DNA from: Bacteroidota bacterium
Lineage (GTDB): Bacteria; Bacteroidota; Bacteroidia; Chitinophagales; LD1
NCBI GenBank assembly: GCA_947461105.1
Contig: CANHIG010000005.1
Span: 1 to 38,674 of the forward strand
Length of the DNA stretch: 38,674 bases
Direction: 5' to 3'
The notes below the pieces were generated by a model. That model worked only from the letters and a program-made list of their open reading frames with translations, ran no database searches and had not been told where the DNA came from. Shown in pieces: positions 18,327 through 28,576 of this stretch (position 1 is the stretch's first letter; each line of letters starts with the position of its first letter). Position numbers and translations under genes: made by a program.

Positions 18327-19448
18327 ATGAAAGTATACTTTGACAATGCAGCTACTACAAAGATACACGAGAGTGTACTTGCGGAAATGATGCCGTTTCT
18401 CACAGACAACTTTGGCAACCCCTCCTCTATTCATGAATATGGTAGAAAAGCTAAATCGGCAATAGAGAAAAGCAGAAAGATTGTTGCTAGGTATCTCAAT
18501 GCTTCAACAGCAGAAATATTTTTTACATCATGTGGCACCGAGTCAAACAACATGGTAATCAAGGAAGCCATTTATTCTCTTGGTGTAAAAAGAATTATTG
18601 CTTCGTCTATTGAACATCACTGCGTATTGCACTCTTTAGATACTATGAAAGAACGCGGTGTAAAGGTGGAGTTGCTATCTGTAAATACTTTTGGTGAAAT
18701 CAATCTTGATGAACTTGAACAGATGCTTGCTACTTCTACTGAAAAGACGTTAGTAAGCATTATGAATGCTAACAATGAAATCGGTACTATCAATGATATA
18801 GTAGCTATAGGGGAAATATGTAAAACGCATCAAGCACTTTTTCATTCTGATTCGGTACAAACTATAGCCCATTATACTTTTGATGTTCAAAAAAATAGTA
18901 TTGATTTTCTCAGCGGTTCAGCGCACAAATTTCATGGACCAAAGGGAATCGGATTTGTATATATAAATTCAACAAACACATTACACCCTTTTATTGATGG
19001 CGGAGCACAGGAGCGCAATATGCGAGCAGGAACTGAGAATGTGGCTGGTATAATTGGACTAGGGACTGCGCTGGAATTATGGATGAATAATCTGGATGAA
19101 TACAAAACACAAATCAGTTCATTGAAAGTGTATATGATTGGCCGATTAAAGCATGAGATTAGTGACATTGCTTTTAATGGAAGAACTGACGACAAATCTC
19201 TTTATCATGTTTTGAGTGTATCGCTTCCTGCAAATAACAAAACAGACTTACTACTTTTCAATTTAGACATCAAAGGTATTTGTGCATCGGGCGGGAGTGC
19301 CTGTGCATCAGGCAGTGTACAAGCTTCTCATGTAATGGAAGCGATAAATGCTCCGCTCGACAGAAGAACAGTGCGCTTTTCATTCTCAATTTTCAATACA
19401 AAAGAAGAAATAGATTTTGCGGTAGAGTGTTTGAAAGAAATGGTTTAA
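18327..19448 (+). CDS. Cysteine desulfurase (IscS/NifS family)
   Basis: VYFDNAATTKIHESVL, FGNPSSIHEYGR, SGSAHKFHGPKGIGFVY (PLP lysine), CASGGSACASGS. Confidence 0.95.
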   Translation: MKVYFDNAATTKIHESVLAEMMPFLTDNFGNPSSIHEYGRKAKSAIEKSRKIVARYLNASTAEIFFTSCGTESNNMVIKEAIYSLGVKRIIASSIEHHCVLHSLDTMKERGVKVELLSVNTFGEINLDELEQMLATSTEKTLVSIMNANNEIGTINDIVAIGEICKTHQALFHSDSVQTIAHYTFDVQKNSIDFLSGSAHKFHGPKGIGFVYINSTNTLHPFIDGGAQERNMRAGTENVAGIIGLGTALELWMNNLDEYKTQISSLKVYMIGRLKHEISDIAFNGRTDDKSLYHVLSVSLPANNKTDLLLFNLDIKGICASGGSACASGSVQASHVMEAINAPLDRRTVRFSFSIFNTKEEIDFAVECLKEMV

Positions 19449-19450
19449 AA

Positions 19451-20461
19451 TCAGTTGATTGATTTGAACTTTTCTAAAGCGAACTCCAACATGGCATCAT
19501 TAAAATCTAAATGGGTCACGAATCTTATATGGATTGGAGAAAATGGAGAACACTTTATGCCATTTTCAGCTAATTTCTGGGTATAAAGTGCTGCATCATC
19601 TACCTCAATTATCACAATATTTGTTTCAACAGGCAAGACATTTTTAACCCATTTGCATTTTCCTAAGGAATCACTAAGTCTCTGTGCTCTCTGATGATCT
19701 TCTTTAAGTCTCTCAACATTATTGTGAAGTGCAAATAAACATGCAGAAGCGAGAAAACCACTTTGCCTCATTCCACCTCCCATTACTTTACGGATTTTAC
19801 GAGCTTTTTTAATCATTGTAGCAGAACCCAGAAGCACAGAACCTACAGGCGCTCCAAGACCTTTTGATATACAAACTGATATACTGTCAAATAAACCTGA
19901 TAAATCTGAAGGGGAGTTTCCAGTTGCTGATAATGCATTGAAAATTCTAGCTCCGTCTAAATGAAACACCAAATTGCTCTCTTTACAAAAATCAGATAAC
20001 AGTTTTAATTGCTCAATATCATAAACTGCTCCTCCCCCTTTGTTTACTGTATTTTCAACACACACCATTTTACTATTGGGATACCAATCGAAATCAGGCA
20101 AAATAGATTTTTTCACCTGCTCTAAAGTCATAATTCCCCTCTCTCCGTCAGTCAGCCTGATTGAAACCCCTGAATGAAAAGCCCACCCTCCGGTTTCATA
20201 ATTATAGATATGGGAGAGCTTATCACAAATAATTTCGTCCAGAGGTTGCGTTTGTGCTTTAATTGCAATCTGATTAGTCATTGTACCGCTTGGGCAAAAC
20301 AAACCTGCCTCCATTCCAAAGAGAGTCGCAGTGTATGATTCAAGATTGGCAACTGTAGGATCTTCCCCAAACACATCATCACCCACTTCTGCATGAAACA
20401 TAGCATCAAGCATTTCCTTAGATGGCTTTGTAACGGTATCGCTACGGAGATCAACAATCAT
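19451..20461 (-). CDS. Low-specificity threonine aldolase
   Basis: [64 protein letters not shown]. Confidence 0.94.
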   Translation of the reverse strand: MIVDLRSDTVTKPSKEMLDAMFHAEVGDDVFGEDPTVANLESYTATLFGMEAGLFCPSGTMTNQIAIKAQTQPLDEIICDKLSHIYNYETGGWAFHSGVSIRLTDGERGIMTLEQVKKSILPDFDWYPNSKMVCVENTVNKGGGAVYDIEQLKLLSDFCKESNLVFHLDGARIFNALSATGNSPSDLSGLFDSISVCISKGLGAPVGSVLLGSATMIKKARKIRKVMGGGMRQSGFLASACLFALHNNVERLKEDHQRAQRLSDSLGKCKWVKNVLPVETNIVIIEVDDAALYTQKLAENGIKCSPFSPIHIRFVTHLDFNDAMLEFALEKFKSIN

Positions 20462-21066
20462 TATTCAGTAAGTTTAGCAATGAAATGAGAAAGTATCTGC
20501 GGCTTGAGTATAATCGGAAAAATCAATCCGAAAACTGCACCCCCAAAATGAGTAAGGTGCCCGATATTATCCATACCCTTTTTTGCCATATAAACAGAGT
20601 AAAACAAATAACCTGCAGCATATAAAACAGCAGGAATCGGTATAAACATTTGAAGATAAATAGTTGCCTTTGGGTCAAAAAGTATCGCAGCAAAAACAAT
20701 TGAAGCCACTGCACCCGAAGCACCAACAGCTCTATAATTATAGTCGTTTCTGTGTACAATTAAATCAGGTATTCCTGAAATAATTAATGCAATTAAATAA
20801 AAGCCTGCATATACAAATGCGCCATAGTCAAAAAGGTAAATAAAGTACTGCTCTACATTAGTTCCGAAAAAATAAAGTGTAAGCATATTAAACAGCAGAT
20901 GTGATATATCGTTATGAACAAACCCAACTGACAACATTCTATACCACTCTTTCTCACGAAAAATTGCGACAGGGAAAAAACTGAGTCGCTCAAAAGCCTG
21001 ATTATTTTGAAAAGCTACTAAACTGATTAGAACCGTGCATATAATCAAAAGGAGGGTTATACTCAT
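20461..21066 (-). CDS. Rhomboid family intramembrane serine protease
   Basis: GFVHNDISHLLFNMLTLYFFG, GASGAVASIVFA (catalytic Ser), GHLTHFGGAVFGLIFP (catalytic His). Confidence 0.9.
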   Translation of the reverse strand: MSITLLLIICTVLISLVAFQNNQAFERLSFFPVAIFREKEWYRMLSVGFVHNDISHLLFNMLTLYFFGTNVEQYFIYLFDYGAFVYAGFYLIALIISGIPDLIVHRNDYNYRAVGASGAVASIVFAAILFDPKATIYLQMFIPIPAVLYAAGYLFYSVYMAKKGMDNIGHLTHFGGAVFGLIFPIILKPQILSHFIAKLTE

Positions 21067-21740
21067 ACCCCAAATTTTTGGCGAATGATAGAATCAAAAA
21101 GCTTCACTACCTCACTATTCATATTCCAGTTATACTTGGGTACTAGTTCCAAAACAACATAATCAAAGGCTTCTTTGACATCCGAAAAATCATTCAGCTT
21201 ATTGATGGCTTCCAAATATGCCGTAGGATCATTTGCAAACAGCTCGTGCGTAAACACAAACTGACGATTAAAATCAATGAGCTTTTTCAAATCGCCATGA
21301 GCTACGCGTTCATTTAAGCCCTTACTTTGCCCTACAAAACGCTGATTGAGGGAATTGTTAGCCGCATTTTCAAACTTACCTAAGAGTGATTCATCTTTCT
21401 TTGATTCAACATGATCTATCTTTTGAGCCTCCACCTTATCTTTAGACAAAAGCACTTCATCTTCTATTAAAGCTTCCACAACATTATGCTGCTCTGCTTT
21501 ATTAACTGTTGCCTCTAATACAATCTCCTCTATTTGAGGATATTCAGGTTTTATGACATCGTTTGTTACAGCACTTTTCTCTTCATGAAACGTCTGGGCA
21601 GAAATATTAACTGTACTTAATAGCTCATATATTTCAGCAATCTTATTCAAAAGTATTTGCTTTTCAATTGAAGAAACTTCTGTATAGGAAGCGGCTCCCT
21701 TTAGTTCCTCCAAAATTTGATTAATCTGATTAAATTTCAT
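21063..21740 (-). CDS. Conserved hypothetical protein (Bacteroidota-type)
   Basis: 225-aa ORF with ATGA-overlap coupling to the rhomboid gene; GLNERVAHGDLKKLIDFNRQFVFTHELFANDPTAYLEAINKLN resembles a recurring Bacteroidota hypothetical. Confidence 0.75.
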   Translation of the reverse strand: MKFNQINQILEELKGAASYTEVSSIEKQILLNKIAEIYELLSTVNISAQTFHEEKSAVTNDVIKPEYPQIEEIVLEATVNKAEQHNVVEALIEDEVLLSKDKVEAQKIDHVESKKDESLLGKFENAANNSLNQRFVGQSKGLNERVAHGDLKKLIDFNRQFVFTHELFANDPTAYLEAINKLNDFSDVKEAFDYVVLELVPKYNWNMNSEVVKLFDSIIRQKFGV

Positions 21741-21809
21741 GGATTCAAACCTAAGGCATTAAACGAATTTTTAAAAAAAATTATATTCACGTTCCCTTAA
21801 AAACTGTAT

Positions 21810-22379
21810 ATGTTTATAGAACCCGGAATCAGTAGCCCCAAAAAAGGATGGATAGAAGTGATATGTGGCTCTATGTTTTCCGGTAAAACAGAGGAATTAA
21901 TCAGAAGATTAAAGAGAGTTCAGATTGCAAATAAGCGAGTGGAAATATTCAAACCAGCTATAGATACACGCTATCACGAAGAAAATGTAGTTTCCCATGA
22001 TTCAAATGCAATCAGATCTACACCTGTATCACATTCCCAAAACATTACACTATTGGCAGAGGGAGTAGATGTAGTAGGCATTGATGAAGCTCAATTTTTA
22101 GATGCTGAATTGCCTTTGGTCTGTGAAAATCTGGCAAAAAAAGGCATCAGAGTTGTGATAGCCGGATTAGATATGGATTTTGAGGGGAAACCATTTGGGC
22201 CCATGCCAGAATTGCTGGCCATTGCAGATTTCATTACTAAGGTTCATGCTGTATGTATGAAATGCGGAGATATTGCACACTTCTCCTACAGAAAGGCCAA
22301 TGAGACTAACAAAGTTCTCCTCGGAGAAAAAGAATCGTATGAACCAAGGTGCAGAAATTGTTATTATTCAGAGATATGA
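21810..22379 (+). CDS. tdk: Thymidine kinase
   Basis: [49 protein letters not shown]...CRNCY zinc motif. Confidence 0.96.
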   Translation: MFIEPGISSPKKGWIEVICGSMFSGKTEELIRRLKRVQIANKRVEIFKPAIDTRYHEENVVSHDSNAIRSTPVSHSQNITLLAEGVDVVGIDEAQFLDAELPLVCENLAKKGIRVVIAGLDMDFEGKPFGPMPELLAIADFITKVHAVCMKCGDIAHFSYRKANETNKVLLGEKESYEPRCRNCYYSEI

Positions 22380-22495
22380 GTCATTTTAACAAAATACTTC
22401 GTCATTAAATTGCAATATTTATTGGATAAGTGCATCTATTTTATTTAATTCGCTGTTCTTAAAGTAATTTTAGTATTAAATCAAAAAAACCAGAA

Positions 22496-24502
22496 ATGAA
22501 AAAACTATTTACTATTGTCGTATTGACATCTTTAGCCTTCTTTGGCGCTTTCGCTCAGAAGACCTTTTTACCAAACACTACCAGAAGTATCAATGCAACT
22601 GTAATCAAGGATGCCAGATACTACAACAACCTAAACAAGATTAGGAACTTTTCCCACAATGGTTCAAGCAGAGCCACAACTGTTTGTGATACTGGATTTG
22701 CAGTAGATTTAAGTCTTTATGATTACGCATACAGAACTACCCAGCAACAATTGAATTACAGCGGTAGTTGGTATGAGGCTACACCTCAAATCATAGCTAA
22801 TGAAATAACAAATTATGTTGATACATTTCATGCATATGCAAATAATTATGTAACTGTGTTATTTGACAGCTTAGCTTTTGTTGGCGGAACATTACAAGCT
22901 CCGACTTTTGATTATATTCCTTTGTCTTTGGCTACAATATATGTAGACTCAGTTGAATTAAGATACGGATTGGATGGGGATACGCTTACATTCAATAACA
23001 ATGACTCACTTATTTTCAAGTTGCAAACTATCCAATCTGGTGCACTTGCAACTGTTGCAACAAGATCAGTAGTAGGACAAAATCTTAATAAATACTGGAC
23101 TGGTGGTAGCAGTGTGAGAGGAGATGTATTTCCAATTGGATATCAATTAAACAAAGGAGATGCTTTTGCAATAAGAGTTGAGTTCAAAGGAGCAGATACT
23201 TCTCGCCATTTCTATCTTACATACGGATTTGCAGACTCTTGTGGTACAATCCCTTTTCAAGGTCAAACCTTAGCTTCTCCAGCAATACCTAGTCCATTTG
23301 CTGTAAACGTATATTATGGTCAAATTCGTCCAAATGGCGCAACTGCGACTGTATCTGCTGCAAATAATGGATTTGCATACAATATCCCAGGAATCCCAGT
23401 TAACTGTACTTTTGTGTACGATCAGAACTACGACATCATTCCTTACATCAACATTTGTACAGATTTCTCAGCATCAATTGCTACTGTAGCACCTAGTACT
23501 ACACAGGGATGCCCTGGTGCTACCATTGAACTTGAAGCTAAAGTATTTGGTATCACTGCAGCTCAAGCGCCTAATATTACTTTTGCATGGAGCGCTTCTT
23601 CAGGAACACTTACTGCAAATTCAGGAAGTACTACTTCTGTTGTTCTTGGCAATACTAATTCAATAGTAACTTTGACTGTGAGCGATGGTTCTAATACAAC
23701 TACTGCTACATTAACTCTCGTATCCAACGGAATCAATGTAAGTTTTGCAAATCCAACTCAAACATTGGCTTGCGGAGGGTCTCTTACTCTTGCTCCTACT
23801 ACAAGTGGTGTGATCACAGGTAGAACTTACCAATGGGCTCCAGGCGGTGCAACAACAGGAACTTTGCCTGTAAATACACCAAATACATATACCGTTACAG
23901 TAACTAACAATAAAGGTTGTTCAGCATCTGCATCAGTTGCAGTTGCATATCCAAGTATATCAAATACAGTTAACTTTACAGTTCCTACAAATGGTAGCAA
24001 ACCATACTTATGCCAAAACGTAAGCTATACATTTACCAACACTTCAAGCCAAAAAGGTGGACTTTGGACTGCTGATTGGAATTTTGGTGATGGCAACACA
24101 TCTTCATTAACAGACGGTACTAATGCATACGGAATTATAGGAAACAACATTCCTGTTACATTAACTATGGATAGTGCAAACTGCAAGTTCACTTCTCCAA
24201 CAAAAACTGTAAATATCAGAAATTGTACAGGGGTGTCTGAATTAAGTTTTGAAAAATCTGTCAGCATGGTACCAAATCCAACTAACGGACAAGTTACTAT
24301 CGAAATACCTTCAGTTGATAACAACAACGTAGTAATCAGAATCTACAATATGCTTGGTGCAGAGGTTAAAGAAATCTCTGAACTAGCTTCAGGAACATTT
24401 GTTAAGAGCTACAATCTTTCTGATTTATCAGAAGGCAACTACATCGTGAAAATCAAAAACGGTGAGAAAATAGCTACTAAGAGATTGACTATCAGCAAAT
24501 AA
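22496..24502 (+). CDS. Secreted PKD-domain protein with T9SS type A C-terminal sorting domain
   Basis: Signal peptide MKKLFTIVVLTSLAFFGAFAQ; PKD-like WTADWNFGDGNTSS; C-terminus VPNPTNGQVTIEI...SEGNYIVKIKNGEKIATKRLTISK. Confidence 0.9.
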   Translation: MKKLFTIVVLTSLAFFGAFAQKTFLPNTTRSINATVIKDARYYNNLNKIRNFSHNGSSRATTVCDTGFAVDLSLYDYAYRTTQQQLNYSGSWYEATPQIIANEITNYVDTFHAYANNYVTVLFDSLAFVGGTLQAPTFDYIPLSLATIYVDSVELRYGLDGDTLTFNNNDSLIFKLQTIQSGALATVATRSVVGQNLNKYWTGGSSVRGDVFPIGYQLNKGDAFAIRVEFKGADTSRHFYLTYGFADSCGTIPFQGQTLASPAIPSPFAVNVYYGQIRPNGATATVSAANNGFAYNIPGIPVNCTFVYDQNYDIIPYINICTDFSASIATVAPSTTQGCPGATIELEAKVFGITAAQAPNITFAWSASSGTLTANSGSTTSVVLGNTNSIVTLTVSDGSNTTTATLTLVSNGINVSFANPTQTLACGGSLTLAPTTSGVITGRTYQWAPGGATTGTLPVNTPNTYTVTVTNNKGCSASASVAVAYPSISNTVNFTVPTNGSKPYLCQNVSYTFTNTSSQKGGLWTADWNFGDGNTSSLTDGTNAYGIIGNNIPVTLTMDSANCKFTSPTKTVNIRNCTGVSELSFEKSVSMVPNPTNGQVTIEIPSVDNNNVVIRIYNMLGAEVKEISELASGTFVKSYNLSDLSEGNYIVKIKNGEKIATKRLTISK

Positions 24503-24520
24503 TTTTCAGCATACTTGTTT

Positions 24521-24550
24521 AAAAGCCACGCAAAAGCGTGGCTTTTTTTT
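24521..24550 (+). terminator. Rho-independent terminator
   Basis: AAAAGCCACGC-aaaa-GCGTGGCTTTTTTTT. Confidence 0.92.
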
Positions 24551-24672
24551 GCAACATTGTCAACATTAAAATAAGGTTATCAACCTATTGTCCACATACA
24601 TTCGCACATATTTCTTGTGTAGAAGTTAAGAAATGACGAACGTATTAAAAGTGCTTTGATTAAATTTGTGAT

Positions 24673-25371
24673 GTGCAAAAAACTATGGAGTTTACATACT
24701 ACGGTCATTCATGCTTTAACCTGAAAATCAATGGCTTAAACTTGCTGTTTGACCCATTTATTACCCCAAATGAATTGGCCAAAAGTATAAATGTGAAAGA
24801 AATTCAGGCTGATTTTATTTTGGTTTCCCATGGGCATGAAGATCATGTGGCAGATGTGGAAGACATTGCCAAGCGCACAAGAGCTAAACTGATTGGGAGT
24901 TGGGAGCTAACAAACTGGTTTGCCGAAAGTGGAATTAAAAATTATCACCCCATGAATACTGGAGGAAAATGGAGCTTTGATTTTGGGACTGTAAAATGCA
25001 CTGCCGCTCAACATTCATCATCAATGCCTGATGGTACTTATGGCGGAAATCCAATGGGATTTATTATAGATGACAATAGAGGCAATACACTCTATTATTC
25101 AGGTGATACAGCACTGACTCTGGATATGCAACTAATTCCACTCTCCTATCCAAAACTAAATTGTGCAGTGCTGCCAATTGGAGATAATTTCACCATGGGA
25201 TTTGAAGACGCAGCTATAGCAGCGGAATATTGTAAAGTAAAAACCGTTATTGGTGTTCATTATGATACCTTTGGCTTTATAAAAATAGACCACAACAAGG
25301 CTATTGAAACATTTGCAGCAAAAGGAATAAAACTTATTTTGCCTTCTATCGGAGAAACAATTGAGATATAA
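24673..25371 (+). CDS. Metal-dependent hydrolase, metallo-beta-lactamase fold (UPF0173-like); ATG at 24685 is a likelier start than GTG 24673
   Basis: TYYGHSCFNLKI, LVSHGHEDHVADVEDIA, YSGDTALTLDMQLI, GVHYDTFGFIKID. Confidence 0.93.
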   Translation: MQKTMEFTYYGHSCFNLKINGLNLLFDPFITPNELAKSINVKEIQADFILVSHGHEDHVADVEDIAKRTRAKLIGSWELTNWFAESGIKNYHPMNTGGKWSFDFGTVKCTAAQHSSSMPDGTYGGNPMGFIIDDNRGNTLYYSGDTALTLDMQLIPLSYPKLNCAVLPIGDNFTMGFEDAAIAAEYCKVKTVIGVHYDTFGFIKIDHNKAIETFAAKGIKLILPSIGETIEI

Positions 25372-25376
25372 TAAAT

Positions 25377-26198
25377 ATGGGAAAAGTAATCACATTAGCA
25401 AATCAGAAAGGCGGAGTAGGCAAAACAACAAGCGCCATTAATATTGCTGCCTGCCTTGGCGTTTTAGAATACAAAACACTTCTTATAGATGCCGACCCTC
25501 AGGCAAATGCAACTTCAGGAGTTGGCTTTGATGTAAACAACATAAAAGTGAGTCTCTATGAATGTTTAATTCAGGAGGTAAAAGCAAAAGATATTATCCT
25601 AAAAACAGATACGCCTAATCTTTATCTATTGCCATCTCACCTCGATTTAGTAGGAGCTGAAATAGAACTGATTAATCAGCCAAACCGCGAAAAAATCATG
25701 AAACAGGTGATAGATGAAATCAGAGATGATTATGATTATATTTTGATTGACTGCTCCCCTTCATTAGGTCTTACAACAGTAAATGCACTTACAGCTTCGG
25801 ACTCAGTAATTATACCGGTACAATGTGAATACTTTGCCTTAGAAGGATTAGGAAAGCTTTTAAACACGATTAAAATTGTTCAATCAAGAATAAATCCTGA
25901 TTTAGAGATTGAAGGTATTTTACTTACGATGTTTGACCCTAGATTAAGATTATCGAATCAGGTAGTAGATGAAATCAATAAGCATTTTGAAAATATAGTT
26001 TACGAAACTTTAATTCACCGCAATACACGACTGGGCGAAGCTCCAAGCTTTGGGAAACCTGCTATTATGTATGATGCCGACAGTAAAGGAGCGCAAAATT
26101 ACATGTCATTAGTAAGAGAGATTTTACAGAAGAATGATGACACCCATATTTCACAAGAGGATAAAGTTTTTAAAATAGAAGAAGATGCTGGAGAATAA
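25377..26198 (+). CDS. parA: Chromosome partitioning ATPase ParA (Soj)
   Basis: ITLANQKGGVGKTTSAINIAACL deviant Walker A; DADPQANATSG; DCSPSLGLTTVNAL. Confidence 0.96.
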   Translation: MGKVITLANQKGGVGKTTSAINIAACLGVLEYKTLLIDADPQANATSGVGFDVNNIKVSLYECLIQEVKAKDIILKTDTPNLYLLPSHLDLVGAEIELINQPNREKIMKQVIDEIRDDYDYILIDCSPSLGLTTVNALTASDSVIIPVQCEYFALEGLGKLLNTIKIVQSRINPDLEIEGILLTMFDPRLRLSNQVVDEINKHFENIVYETLIHRNTRLGEAPSFGKPAIMYDADSKGAQNYMSLVREILQKNDDTHISQEDKVFKIEEDAGE

Positions 26199-27087
26199 AA
26201 AGAAAAATGTACTTGGACGAGGTTTAGGTGCATTATTAAACGAAGAAAAAGGGGGAGCAAAAGAAATAGGCTCAAAATCAATTGCTAACCAAGCCGGTGT
26301 TGTAATCTATCTTCCATTGGATCAAATAGAGGTAAACCCTTTTCAGCCCAGAACTACTTTTGAAGAAGAAAGCCTGAATGAGCTTGCCGATTCAATCAAA
26401 ATACATGGAGTTTTACAACCCATTACGGTAAGGAAAATAGAGAATAATAAATACCAACTAATTGCTGGAGAGCGCAGACTAAGAGCGTCAAAGTTAGCTG
26501 GTAAAAATGAGATACCTGCCTATGTTCGTGTAGCTTCAGACCAGGAGTCAATCGAGATTGCATTGATTGAAAATATTCAGAGAGAGGATTTAAACGCTTT
26601 AGAAATTGCTATCAACTATAAAAGATTGATGGATGAGTGTGAGCTTACTCAAGAAAAACTTTCTGAGCGATTAGGTAAAAATAGAAGTACCGTCACTAAC
26701 TTTCTGAGACTTTTAAAATTGCCTCCTGATATGCAGGCAGCTTTAAGGGATAACAGGATTACAATGGGTCATGCAAAAGCATTATTAGGTGTAGATCATC
26801 TTCCAACTCTTTTGAGCCTGTTTAAGGAAACCATCGAGAAAAATCTGTCAGTAAGACAAACAGAAGATTTGGTAAAAAGCGTGAGTGCCAAACCTAAAAA
26901 AATGCAGGTAGCAGCTAAGGCATCATCATCGGATGTTTTTCTCAGAAAAATTCAGGATGAAATTGGCTCTGCGCTAAGTACTAAGGTCAGTATCATTAGA
27001 ACAAGGGAAGGGAAAGGAGAAATTGTTATAAAATTCTATAGCGATACTGATCTTGAACGATTGAGTGAAATACTAAAAAATCATTGA
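26185..27087 (+). CDS. parB: ParB/Spo0J chromosome partitioning protein
   Basis: LGRGLGALL, VNPFQPRTTFEEESLNELADSI, IAGERRLRASKLAG, ALIENIQREDLNALEIA; overlaps parA by 14 nt. Confidence 0.96.
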   Translation: MLENKKKNVLGRGLGALLNEEKGGAKEIGSKSIANQAGVVIYLPLDQIEVNPFQPRTTFEEESLNELADSIKIHGVLQPITVRKIENNKYQLIAGERRLRASKLAGKNEIPAYVRVASDQESIEIALIENIQREDLNALEIAINYKRLMDECELTQEKLSERLGKNRSTVTNFLRLLKLPPDMQAALRDNRITMGHAKALLGVDHLPTLLSLFKETIEKNLSVRQTEDLVKSVSAKPKKMQVAAKASSSDVFLRKIQDEIGSALSTKVSIIRTREGKGEIVIKFYSDTDLERLSEILKNH

Positions 27088-27115
27088 TACGTTATATCGT
27101 ATAAAATCAAGTTCA

Positions 27116-27778
27116 TTGAAGGGGCTAAATCTAATACTTTTTATTCTAGTTTCAATATCAACCACTGCTCAGATTATTGATTCACTTAAGATTCAAGACT
27201 CAACAACTCTTAATCCTATTACAAGAAAAATCGTATTCAATACTGATACCGCATACAGTATTATTGATTCAAATAGCACAGCTCAAAAAGATAGTATAGC
27301 TCCGGAGAAAAAACTCAAAAAACACAGTCCGGGAAAAGCGGCATGGATGTCAGCCGTTCTTCCGGGTTTGGGACAAGCTTATAATAAGAAATACTGGAAA
27401 ATACCTATAATCTATGCCGGCCTAGGTGGATTGGGATATGCGGTATATTACACAGGAAATAACTTTACGCAAGCCAGAAATGCATACAGACTGCAAGTTG
27501 ACGGAGATTCAAGCACAATAGGCATTTTTCAGGGCACAACTGATGCCGCAACACTGAAAGTATACAGAGACTATCACAAAAGGAATCTGACTATTACCGG
27601 TATTTGCGCAGGAGTTTGGTACTTCCTAAATATTATTGACGCAGTGGTAGATGGACACCTTTACAACTTTAATGTAAGTGATAAGCTGTCTTTACACTGG
27701 GAGCCGGAAATGATCAAACCTGTTTGGGGTACCAGCGCCTTCTCTGGAGGGGCTAAATTTACATTGATTTTCAGGTAG
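27116..27778 (+). CDS. DUF5683 domain-containing protein
   Basis: HSPGKAAWMSAVLPGLGQAYNKKYWKIPIIYAGLGGLGYAVYYTGNNF...YHKRNLTITGICAGVWYFLNIIDAVVDGHLYNFNVSD; position after parB. Confidence 0.88.
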   Translation: MKGLNLILFILVSISTTAQIIDSLKIQDSTTLNPITRKIVFNTDTAYSIIDSNSTAQKDSIAPEKKLKKHSPGKAAWMSAVLPGLGQAYNKKYWKIPIIYAGLGGLGYAVYYTGNNFTQARNAYRLQVDGDSSTIGIFQGTTDAATLKVYRDYHKRNLTITGICAGVWYFLNIIDAVVDGHLYNFNVSDKLSLHWEPEMIKPVWGTSAFSGGAKFTLIFR

Positions 27779-27796
27779 ACCTCCTTCTCTAATCTA

Positions 27797-28498
27797 CTAA
27801 AAAAGTGAGCGAAATAGTACCTTTAGAAAGTTATATAATTCAGTACTAAGGATTCCAAAATTGGACTTTGACAATACGATTCCCTTTTTCAATTGTACTG
27901 GTACTTTCTCAATCACAAGCTTCTGACGAGCAGCTAAAAAGATAAACTCCAAATCAAACAAATAGCGGTCGATAGTAGTATTCAAAAATACTTTTTCCCC
28001 TTTTGTATTAAATCCTTTGAGACCGCATTGCGTATCATCAGTCGGAATCTGAATAAAAATCCTAATAAGCAAGCGAAGTATTTTTGAAACCCAAACACGA
28101 ATCTTAGGCATGTTTGTATAGTATTCTTGTGAGCGAACTCCAATGGCTACATCGCAGTGTTGCAGGGCATTATAAACCGCCAGAAAGCTCTCTCGTTCAT
28201 AGGGAAAGTCGATATCAGTATAAATTATTTGCGAAGCTAACGACTTTGATACTCCTTCTCTTAAAGTAAAACCTTTGCCCTTATTTTCATTTCTTTCATA
28301 AAAGAAAACATCGTCTATGCCATCAAAATAATTCTTTCCTAACTGCTCTGATGGTGTTCCGTCATTAATAATTATAAGCTGGATATTTTCTTCGGGTAAC
28401 GATTTTTTAAGCCACTCAAGTTCACTGACTATATTTTCGCTCCATCCAGGAGGTGGATTAAAACAAGGTAACACAATACTGAGCGTAGGGTTATACAC
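27797..28498 (-). CDS. GT2 glycosyltransferase, dolichyl/polyprenyl-phosphate sugar synthase-like
   Basis: LSIVLPCFNPPPGW, LIIINDGTPS, NKGKGFTLREGVSKSLASQIIYTDIDFPY, TDDTQCGLKGFNTKG. Confidence 0.88.
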   Translation of the reverse strand: MYNPTLSIVLPCFNPPPGWSENIVSELEWLKKSLPEENIQLIIINDGTPSEQLGKNYFDGIDDVFFYERNENKGKGFTLREGVSKSLASQIIYTDIDFPYERESFLAVYNALQHCDVAIGVRSQEYYTNMPKIRVWVSKILRLLIRIFIQIPTDDTQCGLKGFNTKGEKVFLNTTIDRYLFDLEFIFLAARQKLVIEKVPVQLKKGIVLSKSNFGILSTELYNFLKVLFRSLF

Positions 28499-28576
28499 TA
28501 TCCTATTTTATAACAACAAAAAAATAAATCAAAATACGTTTTATAATATCAAAACGTTAGGATTTGTGTTGGCAAA

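Noticed and set aside
20459-20463. TAATG overlap as a possible reinitiation/frameshift site
   Set aside because: Ordinary stop-start overlap of operon genes; no slippery sequence nearby
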